From NCBI GenBank assembly GCA_016195405.1, contig JACPZP010000077.1:1-64000 (forward strand): a stretch of 64,000 bases of DNA. Reading direction: 5' to 3'. The DNA is from Planctomycetota bacterium (GTDB taxonomy: Bacteria > Planctomycetota > Planctomycetia > Gemmatales > Gemmataceae). The notes under the pieces were generated by a model. That model ran no database searches. It was not told the DNA's origin and was given only the letters and a program-made list of their open reading frames with translations. The position numbers and the translations under genes were made by a program. Shown here piece by piece: positions 53,143 to 62,386 of this stretch (positions are counted from its first letter, which is position 1; every line of letters begins with the position of its first letter).

Positions 53143-53197
53143 GTTACCTCCATGCCCATGGTATCGCGTGCAATGCCGTGAACGAAAGCGTGCTTGG

Positions 53198-54688
53198 TCA
53201 CTTCCTCCCATTCCGATACGCCGCCGCCATCTCCTCGTTCATCCGCCGTCGTAATGCCGCGTCGATCAGACCGTGATTGCGGCCTGGGAAGATTTCAACA
53301 ACCGCATCCGAGCCGAGGGTCTTCAGACTCTTTTGCAACAGAATGGTCGCGCCTTCCAGGTAGAAGGTGTCCTGGTCGCCCATGTAGACGCGAAGTTTGC
53401 GGGCCAGCTTCGGGCCTATCTTCGCCCAGTCGCGCTCCAAAATCAGGCGGATGTCGTAGCGCTGCCATTCCTTGGCCACCTGCGAGCTGACGGCGCCGCT
53501 GTCGCGGTCCCAGAGCTTCATCGGCCGGCCGTCGGGGCCTTTTGGACTGAAGACGGCTTCGAAGGAGAATAGTTGCCCGCCGCGGTCCATGACCACTTCC
53601 ATATCGCTGAATGGCTTGTATTCCTGCAAGACCTTGTCCTTGTTGCGGGCCAAGGGACGCGGCTTGCCCTTGTCGTCGGTGAACATGTTGACGCCGGGGC
53701 GGTAGAGGTCGATCATTTGGAAGTCGCGGAAATCGACTGGGTCGGGCGAGGTCGACCAGACTCCGCCGAAGAAGTCGGGATAGGTCACCTGCAGCCACGG
53801 GCTGGACCAGCCGCCGGAGCTATGGCCGGTGACGAAGCGGGCCGACGGTATACCCAGGCCGCGATACGATTTTTCGATCAACGGGATCAGCTCTTCGGTC
53901 AAAGCCTCTCCCCAAGGGCCGTTGTTGGCAGAGTCGGCGAAAACGTGATGGCCCAGCGGACAGGACGGATCGAGGATGACCCAAATCATCTCCTCGCCGG
54001 CGACGTCGGTGGGATTGCGCTTGTCGAGGCCGAGAGCGCCGAAATGGGTGCCGCCGAAGCCGGGGATTTCGTAGACGACCGGGTAATGCCGTTTCGCATC
54101 CTCACTCCACGACTTCGGAAGCATGACGCCGGCGTGCATGCGGATGGGCTTGCCGTGGAAGGCGCTTAGCAACTTGCTCGGAATGTCGACGAGCTTGACG
54201 CGCTCCTTTTCCTCGAACGTGCGTGGCCCGACGACCTGATCGATTAAGAGGGCGACTGTCTGCGGTTTGGCGGCATCCAACTCGACGAGGGCCGCCTTGC
54301 TGTAGCCGTTGCCGGCAGCGCCGAGCGCGCTCTGCCCGCCCCATTGGTCCATGACCGCCTGCACGTAGTACTTGCCGGCCGGCAGCTTGTCGAGCGAAAG
54401 CGGAAAGGAAGCGACCGGCTGGAAAGCGAGCTTGTCGCCGGGCTTCCAGTTCTTAACGTCCTGGGCGAAGAACGGCTCGGGCTTAAACCAATTGGGGCCT
54501 TGCGGGCCGGCTTTGATTTCGCGCTTCGAAGCGACCAGAAAAACCCGGCCGGTGAAAGGCGCCTCAGTCACGCCTTTGGCGAACGTGATCTCGAAGGACA
54601 CCGGCGCCGGTGCCTGCTTGGCCTGAGCTGCGGGCCCGGCGGGCAGCAACGCGGCAAGGATGAGAAACAACGGCTGCGGATACAGCAT
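53198..54688 (-). CDS. Secreted alpha/beta hydrolase (esterase-D-like)
   Basis: This 496-residue protein has a signal peptide (MLYPQPLFLILAALLPAGPAAQA) and a long N-terminal beta domain. A hydrolase domain of the putative-esterase type follows, with VYEIPGFGG, the nucleophile motif GHSSGGW near 320, and a HGLID histidine motif close to the C-terminus. An Asp for the triad is likely near DQDTFYLEGA. It may act on ester-linked plant or glycan substrates, which is inference. GGAG lies 10 bases before the ATG. It follows the antitoxin gene with a 55-base gap. Confidence 0.85.
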   Translation of the reverse strand: MLYPQPLFLILAALLPAGPAAQAKQAPAPVSFEITFAKGVTEAPFTGRVFLVASKREIKAGPQGPNWFKPEPFFAQDVKNWKPGDKLAFQPVASFPLSLDKLPAGKYYVQAVMDQWGGQSALGAAGNGYSKAALVELDAAKPQTVALLIDQVVGPRTFEEKERVKLVDIPSKLLSAFHGKPIRMHAGVMLPKSWSEDAKRHYPVVYEIPGFGGTHFGALGLDKRNPTDVAGEEMIWVILDPSCPLGHHVFADSANNGPWGEALTEELIPLIEKSYRGLGIPSARFVTGHSSGGWSSPWLQVTYPDFFGGVWSTSPDPVDFRDFQMIDLYRPGVNMFTDDKGKPRPLARNKDKVLQEYKPFSDMEVVMDRGGQLFSFEAVFSPKGPDGRPMKLWDRDSGAVSSQVAKEWQRYDIRLILERDWAKIGPKLARKLRVYMGDQDTFYLEGATILLQKSLKTLGSDAVVEIFPGRNHGLIDAALRRRMNEEMAAAYRNGRK

Positions 54689-54856
54689 GGAGGGCTCCGT
54701 GGTGAGGTTTTGACGAGCGTCGCCGAGGAAGCATCGATTATCGCTTGAAAAAACGACGATGCAAGGGGGTGGGTGGTTGCAGGCCGCCAACGAACAGACG
54801 AAAATAGACCGGAAACATTCAAGCCAATGAGGATTCAGCCAAAGAGGAGCCGCTCC

Positions 54857-55774
54857 ATGGCGACGCAATGGTATCTCACCCGCGACGGCCAGCGCATGGG
54901 TCCCTATAGCGGCGAGCAGTTGCACGAATTTGCCGACGACGGCCGGCTTTCACCGAAGGATCTGGTCTGGTGCGAAGGCATGACCGACTGGGTCGAAGCG
55001 AGAAAAGTGCTGAAACCTGCGCGCTTGGACCGGACCGCAAGCCGCAGGCGCGAGGACGACGACTTCGAGGACGATTCTCCGGCTCGAGCGCCTACGGGGC
55101 CCAAAAGCGAGTTTCCGGGCCGGCTGATTACACCTGGATTCTTCGTGATTGCCCTCTTGATGTTCTTTCTTCCATGGATTGAAGTTCGCTGCAATGGCTT
55201 TCCAGTTATCTCGCAATCGGGTTTGCAGGCGAGCGTCGGCGCCTACTCGGAGACCTTGTTCTTCGCCCAAGAGAAGCAGAATCGCGCTCAAATGGGAATG
55301 GGCTTTCGCTTAGTAGATGACGAGAAGGCGCCGGTCGCGCCGCTGTTGCTCCTCTACGGCGCGATCGTGCTGGCGGGAATCGTGTTGGGTCTCGTGTTAA
55401 GAGCGGGCACGGGCCGCATGGCGGCGCTTGGAAGCTGCGGAGCCGTCGCGTTTTTTCTAATGATCATTCAGCTCAGCATCGGCTTTCCCATCGCGAAGCA
55501 GGTGGCCAAGGCAAATGCCGACCAGAACCTACGTAAGGATTTCCAAAACGTGGGGCAGTTCCCCTTCCCGGTGCCGCTACCGCAAGGTCAGGTGCCCCAA
55601 GGACAAATGCCGCAGTTCCCAATGCCCATGATTCCACCGGGGGGCGATTTCGTGTGGATTTCGACGACGCCATGGTTCTGGCTGGGCGTGATATTCACGC
55701 TTGGGTCGCTGGGCGGCATCGCGATTGAGCATTGGTTGGTGTTCGCGAAGCTGAGACGCGCGCCGCGTTACTGA
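54857..55774 (+). CDS. GYF-domain membrane protein
   Basis: This 305-residue protein starts MATQWYLTRDGQRMGPYSGEQL, a bacterial GYF/DUF4339-type domain (residues 1-50), then an acidic linker. About four membrane segments follow: ITPGFFVIALLMFFLPWI near 95, LLLLYGAIVLAGIVLGLVL near 175, ALGSCGAVAFFLMIIQLSI near 205, and one at the end. A Pro/Gln-rich loop lies near 245-265. Such domains are taken to bind proline-rich peptides. GAGGAG lies about 6 bases before the ATG, which supports this over an upstream in-frame start. Confidence 0.82.
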   Translation: MATQWYLTRDGQRMGPYSGEQLHEFADDGRLSPKDLVWCEGMTDWVEARKVLKPARLDRTASRRREDDDFEDDSPARAPTGPKSEFPGRLITPGFFVIALLMFFLPWIEVRCNGFPVISQSGLQASVGAYSETLFFAQEKQNRAQMGMGFRLVDDEKAPVAPLLLLYGAIVLAGIVLGLVLRAGTGRMAALGSCGAVAFFLMIIQLSIGFPIAKQVAKANADQNLRKDFQNVGQFPFPVPLPQGQVPQGQMPQFPMPMIPPGGDFVWISTTPWFWLGVIFTLGSLGGIAIEHWLVFAKLRRAPRY

Positions 55775-55858
55775 GCGCGAAATCGCCGAGCGAGCTTTGA
55801 CTACGCAGCCGATAGCTTCATTCTGCTGCGTCCTGTGGCACGCTCGGCGGTTTCGCGC
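55775..55858. repeat. Large inverted repeat between convergent genes
   Basis: GCGCGAAATCGCCGAGCG (55775-55792) and CGCTCGGCGGTTTCGCGC (55841-55858) pair with one mismatch. Within the loop, CGCAGC and GCTGCG also pair. It begins exactly at the GYF gene stop and ends just before the DHH gene stop, so it may terminate both. Confidence 0.75.
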
Positions 55859-55864
55859 GCGAGA

Positions 55865-56953
55865 TTACACCATGTTTTGCAGCATTTCGCGGCGGGGGAC
55901 GAGGCGTTTGCCGCGGCATTCGTCGATGTGGAGCGCTTTCAAAAGACGGCGACGCAATTCCGCTTGCACCTGCTCGATGGAGTTGGTCGACGGGCTGGCG
56001 AGTCGGATGTAGCCGCCCGCGCGGCGATCGTGCCCGCCGGCCTTGCCGCCCATCTTGGAGACGATCTGCCTCAACATTTCGCCGGCGTGAGCTTGCGGCC
56101 AGGTGGTCCGCATCGAGAGAATCAGCTGCTCGTCGTAGATGCCCGCGCAAACAGCCCAATCGATATCCTCATAGCGGATCATGAAGTCGACGACCTGGGC
56201 GGCCAGTTCTGGGTTGGGAAGGTCGTTGATCCAGCTGATGAGCAAGCGATCGTAGGTGAACGAGCATTGCAGGGCTTGCAAGAGGGCCTCGAAAAATGCT
56301 TCGGGCAACGGTGCATTGCGAATCTTGGCGAGCAGATCTTTGTCGATGAGCGGGAAAAGGTGGTGCAGGGCGGTGTCGTCGAGGGAACTGGCCTCCCGTG
56401 GAAAGCCTGCCAATTCGGTCTCGATGCCGTAATAGAGGCTGGTGGCAACCCGGTCGGGAATGGAAATTTCTTGTTCCATCAAATAGCGGGTAACTAGCGA
56501 ACAGGTGGCCCCGAGACTGCGGCGGATATCGAGAAACGGGACCCCGTCGAGGTCGCCGGGGGTTTGGTGGTGGTCGATGACGGCGTATAGGTCGACTTCG
56601 CCGTTGAAGGAGTGCCGGCCCGTTTTCGGCTGGCTGTCGACCATGACCACCGCATCGGTCGGTCGCCAGCGTATTTTCTCGGTAGGAATGAGGTCAATGC
56701 CGAGGAGATCAACCATGGCCCGGTTCTCGGCCCGGCAGATTTGACCGTCGCGCGTCAGACGGGTTGGTTTGCCCTGGCACGTCTCGACCAGATGGGCCAA
56801 ACCCACCATGCTCCCCAGGGCGTCCGGGTCGGGGTGCACGTGTGAGACGAATGTGACCGACTTGAAATCCTCAAGGCCGGCCAAAAACCGATCGGAACGA
56901 CGCAATTGGGTCGATCTACCGTTGACCCCCGCGTCGGTGCTATGTCTGGACAT
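55865..56953 (-). CDS. DHH family phosphoesterase (NrnA-like)
   Basis: This 362-residue protein has DHH-family metal motifs: HVHPDPDALGS near 43, DSQ near 125, AVIDHHQT near 140 and DDTALH near 225. A DHHA1-type C-terminal segment has GGHDRRAGGYIRL. It probably degrades nanoRNA oligonucleotides or dephosphorylates pAp, as NrnA does. The start MSRHSTDAG at 56953 is favoured over the longer frame, which would begin about 74 codons earlier in non-coding-looking sequence; the ribosome binding site is weak. Confidence 0.88.
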   Translation of the reverse strand: MSRHSTDAGVNGRSTQLRRSDRFLAGLEDFKSVTFVSHVHPDPDALGSMVGLAHLVETCQGKPTRLTRDGQICRAENRAMVDLLGIDLIPTEKIRWRPTDAVVMVDSQPKTGRHSFNGEVDLYAVIDHHQTPGDLDGVPFLDIRRSLGATCSLVTRYLMEQEISIPDRVATSLYYGIETELAGFPREASSLDDTALHHLFPLIDKDLLAKIRNAPLPEAFFEALLQALQCSFTYDRLLISWINDLPNPELAAQVVDFMIRYEDIDWAVCAGIYDEQLILSMRTTWPQAHAGEMLRQIVSKMGGKAGGHDRRAGGYIRLASPSTNSIEQVQAELRRRLLKALHIDECRGKRLVPRREMLQNMV

Positions 56954-57330
56954 AAGGAAGCGAGTCTCCAGGCGTTCGCATTGGACCTGACGACCTATCC
57001 CCTGATCATACGTATATGCAAGGGCCGGTCCGAATCGAAATCCGCTTCGAAGGATGTCGAACGCCTTCCAACGATCCGCCTTCCATGACCAGGTTCCATT
57101 GTAGCAAAAAGGCGGGCGGCGAGGTCTTTTTTCTTTATGTCGGCGGGATGGCCTATCCGACCCCCAATTCGCCATGGAAAGTATAGCTTAGCCCCACGGC
57201 GAACCGTAGATGCTAACACCTCGCTAGGGCGTCCGCAAGAGGCTAGGCGTCGACGATTTCGTGGAATCTTGCAGCCGGGTTCCAGCCGTTTTACCTTCGA
57301 AAGCTCGGCGAAACGGGCAAAATCGACTTG
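56954..57330. other. Intergenic region upstream of the DHH gene
   Basis: A 377-base gap between two minus-strand genes. I see no convincing frame, RNA or repeat. It should contain the DHH gene promoter. Confidence 0.5.
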
Positions 57331-57876
57331 TTAGCGTGGTTGGTTCTGGATTCTGGCGCGGTAAAATTCGCGCGCCTTTCCGAGAAATGCGCGAACGTCC
57401 GGCTCGCGATAATCGGCATAAGTCCAAGGCCAAGGCTCGAAGGCGCCGTCTTGAAAGCGCAGGGTCACCTCGGCGTAAATCCCGTCCCGCAAATAGATTC
57501 GGTGTGCTTGGTCCTTGGTGGTGGCGAGCATGAACTTGCCCAGCTGCAATAGGCCCGGATCGAGGTTGAGCGGCCTGGTTTCTGGGAATTGTCCGCTTTC
57601 GGCTAGTTCTACCTCCAGCCGATTGGTGGCGGTTTTGATGTCGGTGAGGGCGTCGGATTCGACCAGCTCTTGGAAAACTAGGAACCGCTTCTTGAGTCCA
57701 ATCCCCATTGCCGCTTCGTAGTAACGAGTTTGATGAAAGTCGAAATCTTGGCTGGCAAGCGCAATCGGACCGTAGAGCGCTACCAACCGTTGTCCGGCCC
57801 GGACGAGGGCATCCGGATGGCGGCTAAATGCGGCGACCACAAGAAGCGATTGTTCAACCCTTCGGAGTTGCCCCAT
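57331..57876 (-). CDS. DUF4416 family protein
   Basis: This 181-residue protein has the family signature. LYGPIALASQDFDFHQTRYYEAAMG (near 34-58), LVESDALTDIKTATNRLE, LNLDPGLLQLGKFMLATTKDQAHRIYL (near 105-130), GIYAEVTLRF and PWTYADYR are all in order. The family is widespread in planctomycetes and some anaerobes; no function is known. It is upstream of the DHH gene on the same strand. Confidence 0.93.
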   Translation of the reverse strand: MGQLRRVEQSLLVVAAFSRHPDALVRAGQRLVALYGPIALASQDFDFHQTRYYEAAMGIGLKKRFLVFQELVESDALTDIKTATNRLEVELAESGQFPETRPLNLDPGLLQLGKFMLATTKDQAHRIYLRDGIYAEVTLRFQDGAFEPWPWTYADYREPDVRAFLGKAREFYRARIQNQPR

Positions 57877-57895
57877 CGCGCAATTGTACTTGGCC

Positions 57896-57981
57896 GTTTA
57901 GCCGCGAGCCAACGGCGAGCGCGGGCGTGGCGTCAATCTGCAAGGACGTCGTCCGCGCTCACCGCTGGCTCGCGGCTAAAC
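57896..57981. repeat. Palindromic element family A, complete copy 2
   Basis: It starts GTTTAGCCGCGAGCC and ends GGCTCGCGGCTAAAC. The arms are about 29 bases with two or three mismatches and enclose an unrelated centre. Compared with the copy at 29681, the arms are conserved and the centre differs. It lies between the outer-membrane-like gene and the DUF4416 gene. Confidence 0.9.
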
Positions 57982-57992
57982 CAATCCTCTCG

Positions 57993-59261
57993 TTAATACC
58001 TGAAGATCACGTCAAACGTGAGGCGGAAGCCGTCCATGTGCCTGCCGCCGCCGATGAGGCCGACTTCGCCGACGAGACCGAACTGCAGCGCCTCGGAAAC
58101 TTTGTAGCGGGCGCCGATGGCGAGGGTCAGTTCGTTGATGCCGGCGGCGCCGTTCGAGCCGAAGTTGAACAAGTCGCGGCCTTCGAAGTTCAGATCGCGG
58201 GCGCTGCCGTTAAATGTGTAGTGGGCGAAATTGAGCTCGATTAACGGGTAAATTTTCTTTAGGTTGCGGACGTCGTAATCGAGGTGGAAGCTGCTGAAGA
58301 TGTTGTCGGTGCGGGTGCTGTCGACGCGGGCGGCGTAGCCGGTGGTGTTCAGAAAGTTGAATGTACCATAGTCCGATCGCCAAAAGCTCTGTCCGTAGCT
58401 GAGGTAGGGCACCAAAGACAACTCGCCGGTGTTCTGGAAGACCTTCGACGGCCCGATGGGAATCTGAAACGTCAAGCCAGCGGCCAGGAGCGTGCCGCTG
58501 GTTTCATTGCGGATGAACGTGAACTTTGGCCCGAGCCACAATTCCGAGAAGCCGGTGTGGGGCGAGAAGCCGGGAGCGTTCGGCTCGGCCCAGACGACGC
58601 CGAGCTTGTTGATGACCAGCGAAATGTTCTCGGTGAAGGCCACACGGGCTTGCAGCCCCAGGAAGAAGTTGTCGCTGCTGGAAAAGACCGGGTTGGAGCT
58701 GGGCGTGTGCTGCCACATGAAGATGGGCCGCAGCTCGGTCAGGGCGCGGGGATCCTCGAAGTAGAACGGGTTGCTGACCGGCGAGATGATGTTGAATTTG
58801 TCGTCGCTGTGGAACATGGTTCCGCCGGGGCCCGCCTGAAACATATTGCCCGCGGAGCTGCCGATGTCGCCAAAGCCGCGCTTGATGTTGTCGCAAAGCC
58901 GGGAGAAGAAGCCGGCCTCGCCGGGCTGGGTGTTGGCGACGCCGCAGTTGAAGGCTTCCTCGCCGGGGGCGGGCGTACCCAAAGCGGCGCCGAGCGGTCC
59001 CGACGGCGGGGGCGGCGGCGGAGGGGGCGTTCCCTCGGGGATCTGGCCGCGAACCACCAGCCCATTTAACGGCGGCGCTCCCACGACTGAAGTTTCGTCC
59101 TTGGGCGGAAGGCGCTCGGGCCGCCCGAGACTTACGGCGGGCGCCGACGGCGCCGCGTTCGGGGAAGAGCCGGCCGCGCGCCATTTAATCTCCTGTGCGG
59201 AGACGAAAGTCGAGCCAAAGAGCATGGTCAGCCCGACCAGACCGAAAGTTCGCCGGCGCAT
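57993..59261 (-). CDS. Putative outer-membrane beta-barrel protein, planctomycete type
   Basis: This 422-residue protein has a signal peptide (MRRRTFGLVGLTMLFGSTFVSA), a Pro-rich linker with an eight-proline run near residue 80, and a beta-rich domain. The pattern HSDDKFNIISPVSNPFYFEDP and repeated strands (FFLGLQARVAFTENISLV, LLAAGLTFQIPIG, YLSYGQSFW, LTLAIGARYKVS) end with LTFDVIFRY, whose aromatic C-terminus is typical of barrels. GGGAGGG lies about 9 bases before the ATG. It is similar in plan, not in sequence, to the gene at 46151. Confidence 0.78.
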   Translation of the reverse strand: MRRRTFGLVGLTMLFGSTFVSAQEIKWRAAGSSPNAAPSAPAVSLGRPERLPPKDETSVVGAPPLNGLVVRGQIPEGTPPPPPPPPSGPLGAALGTPAPGEEAFNCGVANTQPGEAGFFSRLCDNIKRGFGDIGSSAGNMFQAGPGGTMFHSDDKFNIISPVSNPFYFEDPRALTELRPIFMWQHTPSSNPVFSSSDNFFLGLQARVAFTENISLVINKLGVVWAEPNAPGFSPHTGFSELWLGPKFTFIRNETSGTLLAAGLTFQIPIGPSKVFQNTGELSLVPYLSYGQSFWRSDYGTFNFLNTTGYAARVDSTRTDNIFSSFHLDYDVRNLKKIYPLIELNFAHYTFNGSARDLNFEGRDLFNFGSNGAAGINELTLAIGARYKVSEALQFGLVGEVGLIGGGRHMDGFRLTFDVIFRY

Positions 59262-59455
59262 CCGTTCACCCTCCCATCCATGTTGCCCGAGCAAGCGCTC
59301 CATCTCCCTGGGGGACCGTGGGCTCTCTGTTCGATTCGACCGAATCCGCGGAGGAGGCGCAGTCCAAGCGTATTGAGTGGGAAGATGGGAAGCAGCGATG
59401 TTGATCACAGGCGTCAAAAGCCGCAAACTCGGCAAAATCCGAAATGGCAATCACG

Positions 59456-59505
59456 CCGCTTGCATTTCGCGCTCGCGATGGACCCGTGAGCGCGAAACGT
59501 GAACG
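59456..59505. repeat. Palindromic element family B, copy 3
   Basis: The left arm CGCTTGCATTTCGCGCTCGC and the right arm GTGAGCGCGAAACGTGAACG form an imperfect hairpin over about 50 bases. It is the third copy, between the HEAT-like gene stop and the outer-membrane-like gene start. Confidence 0.8.
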
Positions 59506-59508
59506 AAG

Positions 59509-60534
59509 TCAGCGTTTGCCCTGTTTCTCCCACCATTCGCGCCATTGGCGTTGGGCGGTTTGGCGGTCGCCGAAGCTGGCATCGTCGGAGGGACCGTGAT
59601 CGACGCCGGTGACTTGCACGAGGGACTGATGGGCCGCTTTCTGCACGGCCGGCTCGGCGTCGTTGATGAGATCGATCAACTCGCTTACGTGGCGGATTTT
59701 CTTTGCGCCGGCCTCCCTGGCGGCGGCTAAGCGAACCGCAGGTTCTTCGTGCTTAAGAAGGTCTTTGAGTTGAGTTGGATTTTCCCGGCTTACGTGCTTC
59801 GCTAGCAGCGTTTGGCTGAACTTCTGAATGTCGCCGTTTTCATGCTTCGTGGCGATGGCTAGGGTTTCAAAAACCTTCGGCCCGTCCCGTTTTTCAAGTT
59901 CGGTCAAGATGCGCTTTAACTGCTCGCCCTTCTCCGTTTCCGACCGTTTGAGAAGTTCTGCCAAAGGCAAGGCGCCGAGTGACTTGTCGCGGGGACCGAT
60001 AAGAAGCTTACCTGCGAAGTTTCTGTCAGTTAGATTGCTTTCGCCGGTAGGCCCACCGCCGCCGGCCAGCGCTTGCCGCTGAAGCGCTCCCTTGCGCAGC
60101 AGGATGCCGGTCTGCACCTCGTGGAGCATGCCCTTGTGGCGCTTGCCGGTGACGCCGCTGCCCACGCTTTCTTTGGCAGACATCAAGAGTTCCAAGTCAT
60201 CGCTGGAGTTGAGGATGCGGAGGATTTTTTGGCCAATAACCACCGCGGGACAGGAATGTTCCAAGTTGGCGGCGCGATTAAAGCCTTCGATCAGCTCGAA
60301 GATCGCCTCGGCCGGCAACCGCTTGAACTCGTCGTAAGCTTTCTTGCCCTCGCCCCCTTTGAGTTGGCCAATGTCGAACTGGATGAATCGGTTGATGACC
60401 TTCTCGTAGCGCTCGCTTTCCTCCTTAGTGGGCAGCGTCAAACTGGGAGCGAGCGGATTGCGCTCACGCGGCGCATCCTTGTCGCCGGTTTGAGCGGCGA
60501 TGGCCAGCGCGAGATGAAGAAGCAATTTGGTCAT
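59509..60534 (-). CDS. HEAT-like repeat protein, probably exported
   Basis: This 341-residue protein has a short hydrophobic start (MTKLLLHLALAIAAQTG) that may be a signal peptide. A helical central region and a C-terminal set of HEAT-type helices follow (RILTELEKRDGPKVFETLAI, LKHEEPAVRLAAAREAGAKK, LINDAEPAVQKAAHQSLVQV). The end is Trp-rich (WREWWEKQ). It is probably a scaffold; no enzyme motif is seen. The start is the first ATG of the frame. Confidence 0.75.
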   Translation of the reverse strand: MTKLLLHLALAIAAQTGDKDAPRERNPLAPSLTLPTKEESERYEKVINRFIQFDIGQLKGGEGKKAYDEFKRLPAEAIFELIEGFNRAANLEHSCPAVVIGQKILRILNSSDDLELLMSAKESVGSGVTGKRHKGMLHEVQTGILLRKGALQRQALAGGGGPTGESNLTDRNFAGKLLIGPRDKSLGALPLAELLKRSETEKGEQLKRILTELEKRDGPKVFETLAIATKHENGDIQKFSQTLLAKHVSRENPTQLKDLLKHEEPAVRLAAAREAGAKKIRHVSELIDLINDAEPAVQKAAHQSLVQVTGVDHGPSDDASFGDRQTAQRQWREWWEKQGKR

Positions 60535-60716
60535 TGCGGCGTCTTGAGTTTGCTCTTTGCGCTTCTTTGCTCATTCGTAGGTTTTCGCGGCCAGCAGGAG
60601 TTGCGCAAACATCTTCCAAGTCGGTTGATCAGGAAAGGGTTCGCCTTGATGCTGTTCTGAGTAAATCGTACCTCATTTGGGTCCATTTTACCACCTGCAA
60701 CGTGTCATCGCAGCGA

Positions 60717-61274
60717 TTAGGCATCGCGCTCGAGCGCTTGGGCATGGTCGCCCTGCCCGCTTGCTTCAAGGATGCGCTCGACTTCGGCCATTACCGCCTT
60801 GACGACGGCGCCGTTGGTCTCGATGGTTCGCACCTCGACGCGGAATGCCCACAAGTTGATTCCTAGGGTGACCAGGGCGAGCGTGGCGTGTATTTGCCAT
60901 GGCCATTCTTGCAATTGGGCCCCGGCGCCCGCGGCGGCGGCGGCGATGGCGCTCAGCATCGCAAAAAGCGCCGGCGGGAACACCTGGCGCTTCAGTTCCC
61001 GTGTCGTCCGCGGCAAATCCTGATCGGGCAAATGATAGGCCAGGCCAACCTCTTTCACCCAGCGGCCCGTCCCGAGAAAGTAGGTGAAAACCGCACAGTG
61101 AACGAGCAGAATGGCCAGTGCGGTGATCAAGCCGGCGCCGAAATGGATGATGAAAACATCGTTCTTTGCCGGCGAATCACGCTCGAGGAAAAACGACCAT
61201 GCCCCAAGCCCGATGGAAGCAAGTATCGCGACAAGAACGACAACGGCGGAAATGCGAAAGACGCGAAGATTCAT
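60717..61274 (-). CDS. Membrane protein of unknown function
   Basis: This 185-residue protein has about four hydrophobic segments: near 10-30 (VVVLVAILASIGLGAW), 45-70 (FGAGLITALAILLVHCAVFTYFL), 105-125 and 130-145. A soluble tail of about 45 residues ends in a charged helix. No family is recognised. It is minus strand, next to rpsB on the opposite strand, with a divergent gap of 167 bases. Confidence 0.7.
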   Translation of the reverse strand: MNLRVFRISAVVVLVAILASIGLGAWSFFLERDSPAKNDVFIIHFGAGLITALAILLVHCAVFTYFLGTGRWVKEVGLAYHLPDQDLPRTTRELKRQVFPPALFAMLSAIAAAAAGAGAQLQEWPWQIHATLALVTLGINLWAFRVEVRTIETNGAVVKAVMAEVERILEASGQGDHAQALERDA

Positions 61275-61441
61275 GCCGATATTCTAAGAGGCGCTTGCCT
61301 TAACGCAATCGCGTGGATTTTGCACTTCCCCGTCCGTCCTATCTTCGTACAATAACGGTTCTTACTTTGGCGGTAAACCAATTTCCCAGGGGCGGTTGCA
61401 AAACAAGTTGTTGCGAATCCGCATTCTGTAGGAGGGTCTGC

Positions 61442-62302
61442 GTGGCGATCGTTCAAGTTCAGGAACTCATCGAATCGGGCGTCCATTTCGGGCATCGCGC
61501 CAGCCGCTGGAACCCGAAGATGCGCCCCTTCATCTACGGCAAGCGAAACCTCATCCACATCATCGATCTGCGCGAAACGGTCCGCGGGCTCTTGCGAGCT
61601 TACCGCTATCTCGCCAAGGTCGCCGGCCGCGGCAGCTTGGTGCTGTTTGTAGGCACCAAACGGCAAGCGAAAGAGACGATCGAGCGCGAAGCCGCCCGCT
61701 GCCGCATGCCCTACGTAAGCGAGCGCTGGCTGGGCGGGACCTTGACGAATTACCGCACCATCCGCGAGCGCCTGAAACGATTGCAGGAACTCGAAGGGAT
61801 GTGGCTGCCAGCGGGCGAAAAGCCGGGCAATGTCGACATGACCGCGCACATGAAGTCGATGCACAACGAAACGGGCAAGCTCGATTTGACCAAGGCACCG
61901 GACACCGCCTCCATACGCAGCTACAGCAAGAAGATGGTCGCAACTCTTAACCGCGAGCTGATGAAGATCACCCGCAACTTGCAGGGCATCCGCGAGATGA
62001 ACCGCCTGCCTGACGCCCTGATCGTGGTCGATCCCAAGCGCGAGGAGATCGCCGTCAAGGAAGCCAAACGCATGGGCGTCACCACGGTCGCCCTGATCGA
62101 CACCGACAGCGACCCGGACACCATCGATTTGCCGATCCCTGGAAACGACGACAGCATCCGCTCGATCGAACTCATGCTGGCCAAACTGGCCGACGCCGTC
62201 TTGGAAGGCCGCGCCGCCCTGCCGCCTGAGCCGCCGAGTCCGCAGCCCGGCCGCCGACCGCAGCCCCCGAACCCGAGACCCATGGCCGCTGTCGTATCCT
62301 AA
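61442..62302 (+). CDS. rpsB: 30S ribosomal protein S2
   Basis: This 286-residue protein has all S2 landmarks: [81 protein letters not shown] and DTDSDP. The start is GTG 61442, with GGAGG about 7 bases upstream; the frame upstream of it is not S2-like. The last 30 residues are a Pro-rich tail absent from the core. It sits 84 bases before tsf, the classic order. Confidence 0.98.
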   Translation: MAIVQVQELIESGVHFGHRASRWNPKMRPFIYGKRNLIHIIDLRETVRGLLRAYRYLAKVAGRGSLVLFVGTKRQAKETIEREAARCRMPYVSERWLGGTLTNYRTIRERLKRLQELEGMWLPAGEKPGNVDMTAHMKSMHNETGKLDLTKAPDTASIRSYSKKMVATLNRELMKITRNLQGIREMNRLPDALIVVDPKREEIAVKEAKRMGVTTVALIDTDSDPDTIDLPIPGNDDSIRSIELMLAKLADAVLEGRAALPPEPPSPQPGRRPQPPNPRPMAAVVS

Positions 62303-62314
62303 GTATGGCGTTGT

Positions 62315-62364
62315 GTTTAGCGGGGAGCCGCAGGCGACCGGTCGCCTGCGGCTCCCCGCTAAAC
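62315..62364. repeat. Perfect 50-base palindrome between rpsB and tsf (family A type)
   Basis: Two 25-base arms are exact reverse complements with no spacer. They begin GTTTAGCGGGGAGCC and end GGCTCCCCGCTAAAC. The ends are shared with family A but the interior differs. It lies in the 84-base gap between rpsB and tsf. Confidence 0.93.
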
Positions 62365-62386
62365 GTTCAGGTTAATAGGAACTCAC

